Part shown: positions 23,701 through 32,688 of the stretch, one piece after another
How positions within the stretch are numbered: the stretch's first letter is position 1
How the letters are laid out: each line of letters begins with the position of its first letter
From: Roseospirillum parvum
Lineage (GTDB): Bacteria > Pseudomonadota > Alphaproteobacteria > Rhodospirillales > Rhodospirillaceae
Assembly (NCBI RefSeq): GCF_900100455.1
Contig: NZ_FNCV01000009.1
Span: 1 to 64,000 of the forward strand
Reading direction: 5' to 3'
DNA length: 64,000 bases
Notes under the pieces: generated by a model
The model's database searches: none
What the model was told of the DNA's origin: nothing
Seen by the model: only the letters and a program-made list of their open reading frames with translations
Made by a program: the position numbers and the translations under genes

Positions 23701-25545
23701 GGAGAGCACCTGGTCCACCGAGCCGTTGAGCACGACCTGCAGTTTCTGATTGATCTCGGCCCGGGTGCGGGTGCGGCTTTCCGACAGGGCGATCAGGTTC
23801 ATGCCGACCACCACGGCAACCAGCACGCTGAGCCCGACCAGCACCCCGACCCGGAAACTGGCGGCGCCGAAGAAGGCCGACAGGTCGCGGTTGCGGAGGG
23901 CCCGGCCCAGGGCCAGCAGCAGCAGCGCGAAGCCGGCGGTCAGCCCGGCGACGACCAGCAGGAAGGTGGGATCGAACGCGGTCGAGGCGCTGGGCTGCGG
24001 CGGGGTCAGCCACTTGGCGCGCAGGGCCGCCAGCTCGGCCGGCGGAATGGCGGCCAGCGCCTTGCTGACGATGTCGTGGAGGACCGGCTGGCTGTTGTGG
24101 ATGCCGATCCGCAGCGCCCCGCCTTCCAGCACCCGGCTGGCCGCCACCTTGAGGCCGGGCCGGTAGTCGGTGCCCTGGGTATCGACGAAGTTGATCAGGG
24201 TGGTGATGTGGGCGTCGATCTGGCCGCGGGCCAGCGCCTCCAGCCCGGCGGCGTTGCTGTCGAACAGGCGCAGGGTGCCGTCGGCGATGTCGGGGCGCAC
24301 ATTGTCGATCACCGCGAAGCCCTTGACCGCCCCCACGGTGCGCCCTTGAAGGTCCTCCAGCCGGCCGATGTCGGTGGTGTCGTCGCGGGTGATGGCGACC
24401 ACCGGATCGTGGGCGTAGGGCGGGGTATAGAGAATGTACGCCTCCCGCTCCGGGGTGCGCGAGAAGCTGAGCACCCCGTCCACCTCGCCGGCCAGGGCGG
24501 CGTCGACCACCTGCTGCCACTGGCTGTAGAACTCGGGCACGATGTTGGTGCCCACCTCGGCGTTGAGACGGGCGATGAGGTCGGCGTTGAGGCCGGTATA
24601 GCTGCCGTCGTCGCCGACGATGTCGATCGGTTCGATGAAGTTGGTGACCGCGAAGCGGATCACCGGATGGCGGGCCAGCCAGGCCTTTTCCGTGGCGTTG
24701 AGGGTCGCGGCGCCTTGTTCGCCGAGGTAGAAGCGGTCCTCGGCGTGGCGCACCCAGCGGGCGTCGATGGCTTCGAGATCGGCTTGCGGGATGGCGGCCA
24801 GCCCGGCGTTGACGTGGGCCAGCAACTGGGGCCGTGTCTTGGGGACACCCACGTGCAGGGTGTTGCTGAGCAGGTCGTCCGGAGCCCGCTGGATGGCGCC
24901 GTGCAGCCCATGGCGGTCGAGGTCGGCCTCGACCGTGGGCACCTCGTTGACCAGGGCGTCGATGTCGCCCTCGAGCAGGGCCAGGAAGGCGGCGGCCCCG
25001 TCCGGAAAGGTCTGGATGACCAGCCCCGGCTGGATCTCGGCGATATGGCTCTGCTGCACCGAGCGCTCGATCACGCCGACCCGGGTGCCATCCGGCAGGG
25101 CCGACAGGGGGGGGTGGTCGGGCCGCTCGGCCGGGTAGTAGACGGCGGTGCGGATGCGGTGGATGGGTTCGGAGAAGCTCAGCCACTGGGCCCGCGCCTG
25201 ATCGGCGAACAGGCCGGCGTGAACGTCGGCCTGGCCATTGCGCAGGGCGTCCAGGGTGGTCGGCCAGTCGCCGATCACGAAGCGGATCGGGGTACCGGTG
25301 GTCTTGCTCCACATCTGCCACAGATCGACCAGGGCGCCGTGCACCCTGCCGCCCGGGCCGACCACCGAGAACGGCGGATAGGGCGCATACAGGGCGACCC
25401 TGAGCGGCGTGCCGGGGGAGAGGAGCGGCTCGGCCGTCGGCTGCTGGGCGCCGGCCGGCGAGGCGCTGAACAGGGCCAGCCAGAGCAGCAGCAGGGCGGC
25501 CGGAAAGCCGCGCAAGGGCAAACACCTGGGTTGGGAACAATCCAT
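20746..25545 (-). CDS. Multidomain sensor: two periplasmic SBP domains, Cache, three PAS, SpoIIE-type phosphatase
   Basis: A very large sensor of 1599 residues. Order: signal peptide (1-34, cleavage near AGA), SBP_bac_3 domain 1 (about 47-275), SBP_bac_3 domain 2 (about 290-515), two membrane helices (about 523-547 and 565-587), an extracytoplasmic dCache-like region (590-895) and a membrane helix (900-923). In the cytoplasm follow three PAS domains (from about 958, 1085 and 1222) and a PP2C/SpoIIE domain (about 1350-1599). The phosphatase acidic motifs LVGGDIYW, ADCTGHGVPGAF and RRDDVSVIGF look intact. The output should be Ser/Thr dephosphorylation, as in SiaA- or RsbU-like partner switching; no anti-sigma partner is adjacent. 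It is next to EAL and histidine kinase genes on the same strand. Confidence 0.88.
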   Translation of the reverse strand: MDCSQPRCLPLRGFPAALLLLWLALFSASPAGAQQPTAEPLLSPGTPLRVALYAPYPPFSVVGPGGRVHGALVDLWQMWSKTTGTPIRFVIGDWPTTLDALRNGQADVHAGLFADQARAQWLSFSEPIHRIRTAVYYPAERPDHPPLSALPDGTRVGVIERSVQQSHIAEIQPGLVIQTFPDGAAAFLALLEGDIDALVNEVPTVEADLDRHGLHGAIQRAPDDLLSNTLHVGVPKTRPQLLAHVNAGLAAIPQADLEAIDARWVRHAEDRFYLGEQGAATLNATEKAWLARHPVIRFAVTNFIEPIDIVGDDGSYTGLNADLIARLNAEVGTNIVPEFYSQWQQVVDAALAGEVDGVLSFSRTPEREAYILYTPPYAHDPVVAITRDDTTDIGRLEDLQGRTVGAVKGFAVIDNVRPDIADGTLRLFDSNAAGLEALARGQIDAHITTLINFVDTQGTDYRPGLKVAASRVLEGGALRIGIHNSQPVLHDIVSKALAAIPPAELAALRAKWLTPPQPSASTAFDPTFLLVVAGLTAGFALLLLALGRALRNRDLSAFFGAASFRVGVLVGLSVLVAVVVGMNLIALSESRTRTRAEINQKLQVVLNGSVDQVLSWANRHKTELQQIARDADLVSLTGVVVRSKAPASTLDTLVRDHIMASERYDHPDYFLITPQRTLIGDQGDAGALETHAGLIDQAFAGETVFLPPSPIQRPLAAGGAGLVMYFATPILDSRGRPLAVLAERLSPSTHLTEALRHGRVGASGETYAVSAQQIMVSQGRFANQLVDVGLLSAGGSSVGLPIRDPGANLIAGGSASGPPEDWPPTTMMRDALRLRTEGKDRAAGGQDVAFSYPTNLTGYRDYRGVPVVGAWTWLPDLDLGLATELDVEEAYAAHGAFRFNLVLISAVTTLLAVATTLFTLLVGQRAHRTMSRARDDLETRVRARTEELAEQTDLLEAVLVSIHQGLVAYDRDLTLIVANERMGEVRGMPAELRMPGARFEDWVRHDIAHGEFGDCDVEETVAFLVERAKTSQVHQFERPRPDGAIISVAGGPLPSGGFVSTFTDVTETRRAQEALAQSEERTRLLLESVGEGVFGVDREGRVTFVNPPAERLLGYTAEEMIGHSAHHLFHHHRPDGSPYPLEESWMYKSFTFGESNRIDDEVLWRKDGSPLEIEYNSTPIRKGDSVVGAVISFNDISLRREAERKRAEAHAIAQQALDEMNAVMAAIDYGICFMDADLRARMINHAFARMWGIEQSLIESRPTMADLLGHNRHNGLYNVDDAQFEAYVADRVAAVRQGAVPPTEMVRADGRALIYQCLALPDGGRMLTYYDITDRKQAEQKLEDAYEVIRGSITYASRIQRAVLPDTDMIRGALADFFVLWEPRDLVGGDIYWCDVWGDGLLMILADCTGHGVPGAFVTLLATGALNKAKAESFSGDLPGLITAFHNTLQETLGQHRHDGGSDDGLELGACYLTPDMTRLHFVGARFDLFVVEDGAVETFKGTRQGIAYRRVPRDPLFDLHEVPLNGRQSFYLSSDGLIDQVGGERRRGFGKKRFKELLLDIQGLPFEEQKERLLAALIAYQGGENRRDDVSVIGFRVG

Positions 25546-25638
25546 CCGGCACGTCCCGCGTGGCGAGAAACGACCCGCGATGCTACACCGAAAGCCGTTG
25601 CAGGGGGAGGTGGAATGGCGGTCCGTCGCCGCGCCGCT

Positions 25639-26715
25639 TCAGGTGGTGGCCGGTGGCAGCGGATCGGCGGCCGGCCGGGCGAGCAGGAAGCCCTGCACGA
25701 AGTCGGCGCCGCTGGCCTTGAGCCAGGCCAGATCCTCGGCCCGCTCGATACCCTCGGCGACGATGCGGATGCCCAGGTCGTGGGCCAGCTGGATCAGGCG
25801 CTGGATGATCGTCGCCTGCACCGGGTTGTTGTGCACGCCGTCGACCAGCCCCCGGTCCAGCTTGATGAAGTCCGGTTGCAGGCTGGGCAACAGGCCGAGG
25901 GTGGAGTAGCCGCCGCCCAGATCGTCCAGGGCCACCTTGAAGCCGGTGTTGCGGTAGTGGCGCAGCACGTTGGCCAGATGGTCCGGGTCGTTGATCTGCT
26001 CGGTCTCGACCACCTCGAAGACCACCCGCTCGCGCGCCAGGCCGGCCCGTTCCACCGCCGCGACGGTGGTCCTCAGGCAGAAGGCCGGGTCGTAGACCGC
26101 CGAGGGCGTGAAGTTGATGAACACGTGGCCGGTCAGCCCCTTGGCGCTCGCGTTGGCGACGTGGGTGGTGCGGGCCAGCCGATCGAGCGGAAAGATCAGG
26201 TCGGCCCGGGTGGCGGTGTCGAACATGGCGCCGGGGGGGATCATCGCGCCGTCGGGGCCGACGCCGCGCAACAGACACTCGTGGGCGAAAATCCGTGACG
26301 GGTCGCTTACATGGAAGATGGGCTGGAACAGGGTGGTCACCCGCTCGGCGGCGATCAGGTCGAGCAGCCAGCCGCCGCGGGCCCGGGCGGCGTAGGCGTC
26401 CAGACCCATCACCTGCCCCAGGTGCTGGCGTCCGGGCTCGGTGCCGTCGGGCAGGAACAGCACCCGGCTGTCGCGGCACTCGGCGCGGGTCAGGGCGTCG
26501 TCGAGCAGGGCGGCCAGACGGGTGTGGTCGTCATTGCCGACGCGGGCGATCAGGCAGGCGTCCTGGCCGTCGGTGTGGGCCGGGATGGCCGCCGCCGTCA
26601 GGGCACGCTCCAGCTTGCCCGAGGTGTGCCCCAGCGGCGTCCAGATCAACAGCCGCCCGTTGCCCCCCGGGGCATCGGGAACACACTCGCAGCGTGGACA
26701 CAAGGACGCGGACAT
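25639..26715 (-). CDS. EAL-domain cyclic di-GMP phosphodiesterase
   Basis: A 358-residue cytosolic protein. An N-terminal Cys cluster (LCPRCEC) and an unassigned domain (about 1-125) precede an EAL domain (about 125-345). The signature reads ECL instead of EAL, with the metal-binding glutamate kept. Other catalytic positions are present: FINFTPSA, FEVVETE, ALDDLGGGYSTL, DFIKLDRGLV, VAEGIE and FVQGFLLARP. It is therefore probably an active phosphodiesterase. The N-terminal cysteines could bind zinc. It sits 93 bases upstream of the giant phosphatase gene on the same strand. Confidence 0.88.
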   Translation of the reverse strand: MSASLCPRCECVPDAPGGNGRLLIWTPLGHTSGKLERALTAAAIPAHTDGQDACLIARVGNDDHTRLAALLDDALTRAECRDSRVLFLPDGTEPGRQHLGQVMGLDAYAARARGGWLLDLIAAERVTTLFQPIFHVSDPSRIFAHECLLRGVGPDGAMIPPGAMFDTATRADLIFPLDRLARTTHVANASAKGLTGHVFINFTPSAVYDPAFCLRTTVAAVERAGLARERVVFEVVETEQINDPDHLANVLRHYRNTGFKVALDDLGGGYSTLGLLPSLQPDFIKLDRGLVDGVHNNPVQATIIQRLIQLAHDLGIRIVAEGIERAEDLAWLKASGADFVQGFLLARPAADPLPPATT

Positions 26716-26810
26716 GTCGTTCTCCAGCTTGGCGGTCGGTGCGCCGGAGACCCCACCATGCCGTCTCGGGCGCTTCCGGGAAACACCCTTTCTCTTCGAC
26801 CTCCCTCGGC

Positions 26811-29099
26811 CTACTCAGGTCCGCCAGGGCCGGCGCTGCCCTGGTCGGGGCCCGCGTGTTCCGGTGCCGGCGGGCCCAGGCAGCGTGCGGGCGGGAACCA
26901 CAGGGAAACGGTGGTCCCGCCGCCGGGTCGGCTGTCGATCTCAAGGCGGCCGCCGAACAAGGTCATCAGGCGCTGGCACAGGTGCAGTCCGAGCCCGGTG
27001 CCATCGTGCCGGCGTGGCACGGCGCTGTCGGCCTGCTCGAACGGCCGCAGGGCTTTCTCGATGCCCTCCGGGGTCATGCCGATGCCCTGGTCGGCGACCT
27101 GGAGCAACAGACCGCCGGCCGGATCGGGCCGCGCCACAAGCCGCACGCGGCCGCCGGTTTGATTGAACTTCAGGGCGTTGGACAAAAGGTTGTTGAGGAT
27201 CTGCAGAAGGGCCCGCCGGTCGCCGAGCAGCGGGGGCAGATCGGGGGCCACCTCGACGCTGATGCACTGGCCGCTTTCCTCGGCCATCACCATCTGCAAC
27301 TCGCGGGTCCGTTCCATCAAGGCGCCCAGGGCCAGCGGTTCTTCGTCCAGTTCGTACTTGCCGGCCTCGATCTTGGACAGGTCGAGCACGTCGTTGACCA
27401 GACTGACCAGCAACGCCCCGCTGTTGCTGATGTGGCGGGCGTACTCGACGTACTTGGCGGCGCCGAGCGGCCCGAAGGTCTCAAGCCGCATCATCTCGGC
27501 GAAGCCCATGATGGCGTTCAGGGGGGTGCGCAGGTCGTGGCTCATCGCGGCCAGGAACTCGGACTTGGCCTGGTTGGCCCGCTCGGCCTCGGCCTTGGCG
27601 GCGAGGATCTCGGCCTCGGCCTTCTTGCGGCTGGTGATGTCGCGGATGAAGACGAACATCCGCCCCTCGGCGATGGGGCTGTAGCTGATGCCGATCTCCA
27701 CATCCAGGATGCGGCCGTCGCGGGCCCGGTGGCGGCTCTGGAAAAGGTCGTTGCCCTGGCTTTTCAGGCGGGTGATGCGGGCCGCCGTGTCGACCGGGTG
27801 TTCGAGGACGTCGACGGCGTCCGGCTGGCGACCGAGCAACTCGCCGCGCTGGTAGCCGGTCATGCGCAGGTAGGCGTCGTTGACCTCGAGCAGCCGGCCC
27901 CGGTTGTCGGTCAGCCAGAAGCCGTCATGCGCCGAGGTGATCACCGAGTGGTACAGGGCCTCGCGTTCGCGCACCTGCCGTTCGGCCTCCAGGCGGTCGC
28001 CGATGTCGAACAGGGTGACGGGGACATCCGACCAGTCGCCCAGGGACTCGGGCGAGGGGACCGCCAGCACCACGTCGATCACCGTGCCATCAAGGGCCCT
28101 GAAACAGGTTTCGACGCGAAACGACGGGCGACCTTCCCACACCGCCAGGATGAACCCGGTGAAGGTGGCGAGGGTTTCGGGCAGGACCAGCCGTTCCAGC
28201 GAGCCACACAGCTCGTCCGCGCGGCCGGCCCGGAACAGGCGTGCCGCGGCGGCGTTGGCCCGGGTGACGCGCAGGGTCGAGAGCAGTTCGCGGGCGCCTT
28301 GTGGATGCTCGGCCAGCCACCTCCCGAGATCGCGCACGCCGTCGGCGCGCAGGCGCTGAAGGGCGGCGCGGAAGGCGGTCTGGTCCTCGGTCCAGATGGC
28401 GGTCTCGGCGGTTTCGAACAGCAGCGCGTTGCGCGCCGCCGCCTCGCGGGCCTGACGCTCGGTCTCGGCGCGTGCCGTGATGTCGCGCATCAACAGGCCG
28501 AGCAGCGCCGTGGCCAGGGCCAGGGTGGGTACGAAAACCGGGGTCACGGTGCGCGCCACCACGGCCGCGCTCTCGCCCGGCAGCAGCAGGAACAGGGCGG
28601 CGGCGACGCCATGCACCAGCAGGCCGAAGAGCAGCAGCATGCGGCCACTCAGGGCCACCCGGCCGCGCTGGTGAAGGGCCCGGTAGCCCAACCCGAGCAG
28701 GGCGCTGGCGGCGATCACGGCGGCGCCGATCACGTCTCCCGGCGGGCCCAGGCCAAGGCGATAGCCGCCGGCGATGGCGGTCGCCACGGCGGCCGGCAGA
28801 GGGCCGCCGAACAGGCCGGAAATGGCCAGCACCACCGAGCGTGGATCGAAAATCAGCCCGTCGGTCAGGCGGACCGGGGTCAGCATCCCGAACACCGCGA
28901 TGCCGCCGAACAGCAAACCGGACAGCACCTGGGTGGTCAGCGGGCGCTGGGCGCGGTTGCGCAACACCATGCCCTGCAGGTAGGTCAGGGCGACCAGGGA
29001 GGCGGCGGCTTGCGCCAGGCCGACGATGATATCCACGACTCGCTGTCCGACCAGCAGGGGGGGGCAGGCCGCCAGCGACCGCTTGACCGGCGGTCGCAT
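26811..29099 (-). CDS. Membrane hybrid-type sensor histidine kinase (LytS-like 5TM, PAS, HisKA, HATPase)
   Basis: 762 residues. An N-terminal 5TMR_LytS-like membrane domain (about 20-208) is followed by a PAS-like region (about 230-370), a clear PAS domain (about 386-500) and HisKA with the phosphoacceptor in AAMSHDLRTPLNAIMGF (about residue 518). The HATPase domain comes last (LLSNALKF, VADQGIGM, GTGLGLHLCQRL). No receiver domain and no response regulator gene are nearby, so it is an orphan kinase. The true start may be a little downstream, since LytS domains usually begin near VDIIVGLAQ. It heads the minus-strand signalling cluster. Confidence 0.85.
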   Translation of the reverse strand: MRPPVKRSLAACPPLLVGQRVVDIIVGLAQAAASLVALTYLQGMVLRNRAQRPLTTQVLSGLLFGGIAVFGMLTPVRLTDGLIFDPRSVVLAISGLFGGPLPAAVATAIAGGYRLGLGPPGDVIGAAVIAASALLGLGYRALHQRGRVALSGRMLLLFGLLVHGVAAALFLLLPGESAAVVARTVTPVFVPTLALATALLGLLMRDITARAETERQAREAAARNALLFETAETAIWTEDQTAFRAALQRLRADGVRDLGRWLAEHPQGARELLSTLRVTRANAAAARLFRAGRADELCGSLERLVLPETLATFTGFILAVWEGRPSFRVETCFRALDGTVIDVVLAVPSPESLGDWSDVPVTLFDIGDRLEAERQVREREALYHSVITSAHDGFWLTDNRGRLLEVNDAYLRMTGYQRGELLGRQPDAVDVLEHPVDTAARITRLKSQGNDLFQSRHRARDGRILDVEIGISYSPIAEGRMFVFIRDITSRKKAEAEILAAKAEAERANQAKSEFLAAMSHDLRTPLNAIMGFAEMMRLETFGPLGAAKYVEYARHISNSGALLVSLVNDVLDLSKIEAGKYELDEEPLALGALMERTRELQMVMAEESGQCISVEVAPDLPPLLGDRRALLQILNNLLSNALKFNQTGGRVRLVARPDPAGGLLLQVADQGIGMTPEGIEKALRPFEQADSAVPRRHDGTGLGLHLCQRLMTLFGGRLEIDSRPGGGTTVSLWFPPARCLGPPAPEHAGPDQGSAGPGGPE

Positions 29100-29280
29100 T
29101 CTATAACCATTACATCATCGTTCACATGCCGGGGGAAGGCAAGTTGGCAGCCGGCACGTTTGCAACTGCCCAGTTGCCGGGCGGATTGCTCCCGGGGCGC
29201 GGCATTCCCTTCGCGCGCCGACCGTGGTAGGGGTTCGGGGCCCCTTCACCCAGCCTCCCCGAGCCCAAGCCCCCCGAGCG

Positions 29281-31074
29281 ATGGAACAGGCCCGCGACCT
29301 CCTTCAACGTGTGTTCGGGTTCGCCGACTTCCTGCCCCACCAGCGCGCCGTGATCGAACGGGTGCTGGCCGGCGACGACCTGCTGGCAGTGCTGCCGACC
29401 GGGGCCGGCAAGTCGCTGACCTATCAGTTGCCGGCCATCCGGCGCGGCGGGCTGACCGTGGTCATCTCGCCGCTGAAGGCGTTGATGCGCGATCAGGTGG
29501 CCCAGATGCGGGCCCTGGGGATCGCCGCCGGCGCCGTGCACACCGGCAATTCGGCGGACGAGAACGCCGACACCGAGCGGGCCCTGGCCGAGGGCCGGCT
29601 GGCCCTGCTCTACCTGTCGCCGGAACGGGCCCTGCGCGACGACACCGCCCGCCGGCTGGCCGCCGCCGCGCCCCGCCTGATGGTGGTCGACGAGGCCCAT
29701 TGCATCTCCGAATGGGGCCACGATTTCCGGCCGGAATACCTGCAACTGGGCGAGCTGCGGGGTCGGCTGGGCGGGCCGCAATGTCTGGCCCTGACCGCCA
29801 CCGCCGACGCCGCCACCCGGGACAGCATCAACCAGCGGCTGTTCGGCGGCGGGGCCCACATCCACGTGGCCGGCTTCGACCGCCCCAACCTGCGCCTGAC
29901 CCTGGCCCCCAAGACCGATCCGACCCGCCAACTGGCGCGCTTCCTGGAGCGCCACACCGGGGGCTCGGGGATCGTCTATTGCGCCACCCGGGCCCGCACC
30001 GAGGAGTTGGCCGACAGCCTGCGCAAGGCCGGCCTGGATGCCGAGGCCTACCACGCCGGCCTGGAAGACGCGGTGCGCAACCGGGCCCAGGACCGCTTCC
30101 AGACCGAGGACGGGGTGGTGGTGGTGGCCACCAACGCCTTCGGCATGGGCATCGACAAGCCGGACGTGCGCTTCGTCGCCCATGCCGACCTGCCGGGCAG
30201 CGTGGAGGCGTGGTACCAGGAGATCGGCCGGGCCGGCCGCGACGGCCTGCCGGCCGAGGTGCTGACCCTCTATGGCCTGCAGGACATCTCCCTGCGCCGC
30301 CGCTGGATCGCCATGTCGGAGGCCGACGCGGCCCACAAGCGGGTCGAGAACCAGAAGCTGGATGCCCTGATCGCCCTCTGCGAGGCGCCCGACTGCCGCC
30401 GCCAGAGCCTGCTCGCCTATTTCGGCGAAACCGCCGAGCCCTGCGGCAACTGCGACCTGTGCCTGGAGGCGCCGGAGCGCGAGGACGCCACGGTGGCGGC
30501 CCAGAAGGTGCTTTCGGGCATCTGGCGCACCGGACAGCGCTTCGGCACCCGCCATGTCATCGACCTTTTGCGCGGCACCGAGACCGACCGCATCCGCCAG
30601 TTCGGCCACCACGAGTTGAAGACCTTCGGCTGCGGCGGCGAGCTGTCGATCCAGGCCTGGACCACGATGATCCTGCAGATGTCGGCCGCCGGCCTGGTGG
30701 TGCCGGACATCACCCGGCACGGGGTGCTGACCATCACCGAGCGCGGCGAGCGGGTGTTGCGCGGCCGGGAGACCTTCCACCGCCGGGTCCCCACCCTGAC
30801 CCCACGCGGCAAGCGCAGGAAGGAGGCGCCCGACCCGGTGGTGCAAAACGCGGCCGATCAGGGCCTGTACGACGCCTTGCGGGCCTTGCGCACCAGGCTG
30901 GCCAAGGAAGCCGATGTCCCGGCCTACGTCATCTTCCCCGACCGCACCCTGCTGCACATGGCGGCAACGAAGCCGCGCACCACCGAGGCGTTGTCGGCGG
31001 TCCATGGGGTGGGGGAAAAGAAGCTGGCCACCTACGGCCCCGCTTTCCTGGCCGTGATCGCCGAGTGGGCGTAG
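29281..31074 (+). CDS. recQ: ATP-dependent DNA helicase RecQ
   Basis: A 3'-5' superfamily 2 helicase of recombination and replication repair, 597 residues. Walker A is AVLPTGAGKSLTYQ, the Walker B box is VVDEAHCISEWGHDFRPEY, and motif VI is YQEIGRAGRDGLP. The RecQ zinc domain cysteines are in CEAPDCRR and CGNCDLC, followed by a winged helix, and an HRDC domain closes the protein (LAKEADVPAYVIFPDRTL). ATG 29281 matches the family start (MEQARDLLQRVFGF); the frame is open from 29224. Confidence 0.96.
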   Translation: MEQARDLLQRVFGFADFLPHQRAVIERVLAGDDLLAVLPTGAGKSLTYQLPAIRRGGLTVVISPLKALMRDQVAQMRALGIAAGAVHTGNSADENADTERALAEGRLALLYLSPERALRDDTARRLAAAAPRLMVVDEAHCISEWGHDFRPEYLQLGELRGRLGGPQCLALTATADAATRDSINQRLFGGGAHIHVAGFDRPNLRLTLAPKTDPTRQLARFLERHTGGSGIVYCATRARTEELADSLRKAGLDAEAYHAGLEDAVRNRAQDRFQTEDGVVVVATNAFGMGIDKPDVRFVAHADLPGSVEAWYQEIGRAGRDGLPAEVLTLYGLQDISLRRRWIAMSEADAAHKRVENQKLDALIALCEAPDCRRQSLLAYFGETAEPCGNCDLCLEAPEREDATVAAQKVLSGIWRTGQRFGTRHVIDLLRGTETDRIRQFGHHELKTFGCGGELSIQAWTTMILQMSAAGLVVPDITRHGVLTITERGERVLRGRETFHRRVPTLTPRGKRRKEAPDPVVQNAADQGLYDALRALRTRLAKEADVPAYVIFPDRTLLHMAATKPRTTEALSAVHGVGEKKLATYGPAFLAVIAEWA

Positions 31075-31153
31075 GGGGAGCGCCGATCCCGAGGGTGCGG
31101 CCCTGCGGGTCTGGTGGTTGTTTCGTGCGCGGGAGCGGGGGCGCGGCTCTTGT

Positions 31154-32596
31154 TCAATCAGGCTCCAACGGCCACCGGGCCACCTTGATGAAGCGGAGCG
31201 TCATGGCGACCAACGAGACAACGCTGGCCAGCGCCACGGCCTGGAAGATGCCGGCCACCCCCTGACCCGCGGTCAACGTCAAAAGGATGGCGGCCGGCAC
31301 CAGGATTCCCCAATAGCTGATCAGATGCAGGCCGGTGGGCACCCAGGTGTCACCCCGTCCGCGACAGGCGTGGTTCATCACCGTCTGTCCGCCGTCAAAG
31401 ACGAGGGCCAGCGCGACCCATGCGAGAATCGGCACCGCGCCGGCGATGACCGCATCCTCGGTGGTGAACAGACGCACCAGAGGGGCCGGGGCCACCAGGT
31501 AAGCCAGTGCCACGCTCCCCGTCACCAGCACCGTCAGGGCCAGGCCGATCCATCCGGCCAGCCAGAGACCTCGGGCGTCGGTGCGGCCCCAGGCGTTGCC
31601 CACCCGCACCTGCGTGGCGGTGGCCAGGCCGAAGGCCACCATGAAAGGGATCACCAGGAACTGAAACAACACCCCGTTGATGGCCAGCGCCAGCGTGCCC
31701 AACAGCCCCACGACCAGGGTCAGGGTGCTGAAGGCGCCGGCCTCCAGGGTGTAGGACAGGCCGGCCGCGTAGCCCGGTTGGCGGAGGGGGGTGATGGCCC
31801 GCCACCAGCCCGGCAGGGTTCGCCCGCGCCCGATCCCGGCGCCGTCCGAGGCGGCCCCGGTCAGGCCAAGGGCCGCGCGGTCCTTCAGGCCGAAGCGGAC
31901 GTAGAGGCCCAGGCCGGCCGCCAACAGACCGGCGGTCAGCACCGTTGCGATGGCGCATCCCAGCGCCCCCATGGCGGGAATGGGACCGGCCCCGAACACG
32001 AACAGGACGTTGAGGCCCAGGTTGGCGAGGTTGGCGAGCAGGACGGCCACCATGCCGAGCTTGGGGCGGTTGATGGCCTCCAGGAACGAGGCGCTGACCA
32101 GGAACAGCCCCAAAAGGGGCAGGGCCATCCCCAGCACCCGGGCCACCGCTCCGGCGTGAGCCGAGAGGACGGGGTCCTGCCCGCTCCACAGGAACAGGGG
32201 TTCCGCCGCCTGAAGCGCGCCCCCCAGACATCCCCCGACCAGCAGTGCGTAGGGCAGGGCGCGCCGCCAGATCGATCCCAGGGTGTGTGTGTCTCCGGCG
32301 CCGAACAGTCGGGCCGCCACCACCGGGACACCCAGCAGCAATCCGGACAGCGTGGCGATCAGGCTTTCAAACGGGGCGGCCGCCAGCACGTAGGCGGCCA
32401 AGGCTTCCGCATTGGCGCGTCCCAGAACGATGACGTCCGTCGACGACAGGCCCACCATGCCGACACGGGCCACCACCACCGGCCCAGCCAGGGTGAGGGT
32501 GCGCAGGATATGGTGGCGCAGGGACTGGGGTGGGGACTGGGGCAGGGACTGGGGCTGAGGGGATCGATCGCGGAATGGACCCCGAACGGTGGTCAT
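31154..32596 (-). CDS. MATE-family efflux transporter
   Basis: A 480-residue multidrug and toxin extrusion protein with about twelve hydrophobic helices. It opens with a Pro/Gln/Ser-rich tail and HHILRTLTLAGPVVVARVGMVGLSSTDVIVLGRA, the first MatE helix region, and a second MatE repeat begins near GYAAGLSYTLEAGAF. Such proteins export cationic compounds using H+ or Na+. ATG 32596 is the first start in a frame that stays open far upstream into the next gene; no strong ribosome site was seen. The N-terminal 25 residues contain short PQSLPQS-type repeats. Confidence 0.85.
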   Translation of the reverse strand: MTTVRGPFRDRSPQPQSLPQSPPQSLRHHILRTLTLAGPVVVARVGMVGLSSTDVIVLGRANAEALAAYVLAAAPFESLIATLSGLLLGVPVVAARLFGAGDTHTLGSIWRRALPYALLVGGCLGGALQAAEPLFLWSGQDPVLSAHAGAVARVLGMALPLLGLFLVSASFLEAINRPKLGMVAVLLANLANLGLNVLFVFGAGPIPAMGALGCAIATVLTAGLLAAGLGLYVRFGLKDRAALGLTGAASDGAGIGRGRTLPGWWRAITPLRQPGYAAGLSYTLEAGAFSTLTLVVGLLGTLALAINGVLFQFLVIPFMVAFGLATATQVRVGNAWGRTDARGLWLAGWIGLALTVLVTGSVALAYLVAPAPLVRLFTTEDAVIAGAVPILAWVALALVFDGGQTVMNHACRGRGDTWVPTGLHLISYWGILVPAAILLTLTAGQGVAGIFQAVALASVVSLVAMTLRFIKVARWPLEPD

Positions 32597-32688
32597 GAGC
32601 GTGGGGCCTTGACGGGGGAGATGTTTCGACTGAGGTGAGCGGACGCCATGCGGCTTTGCGGACGGGCGCAACCCCTTGCCGGCGCTGC

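Noticed and set aside
20983-31265. Plus-strand open frames of about 1700 codons across the sensor cluster
   Set aside because: Same artefact: they mirror the third-position GC of the minus-strand sensor genes, and part even runs in the wrong frame through recQ.
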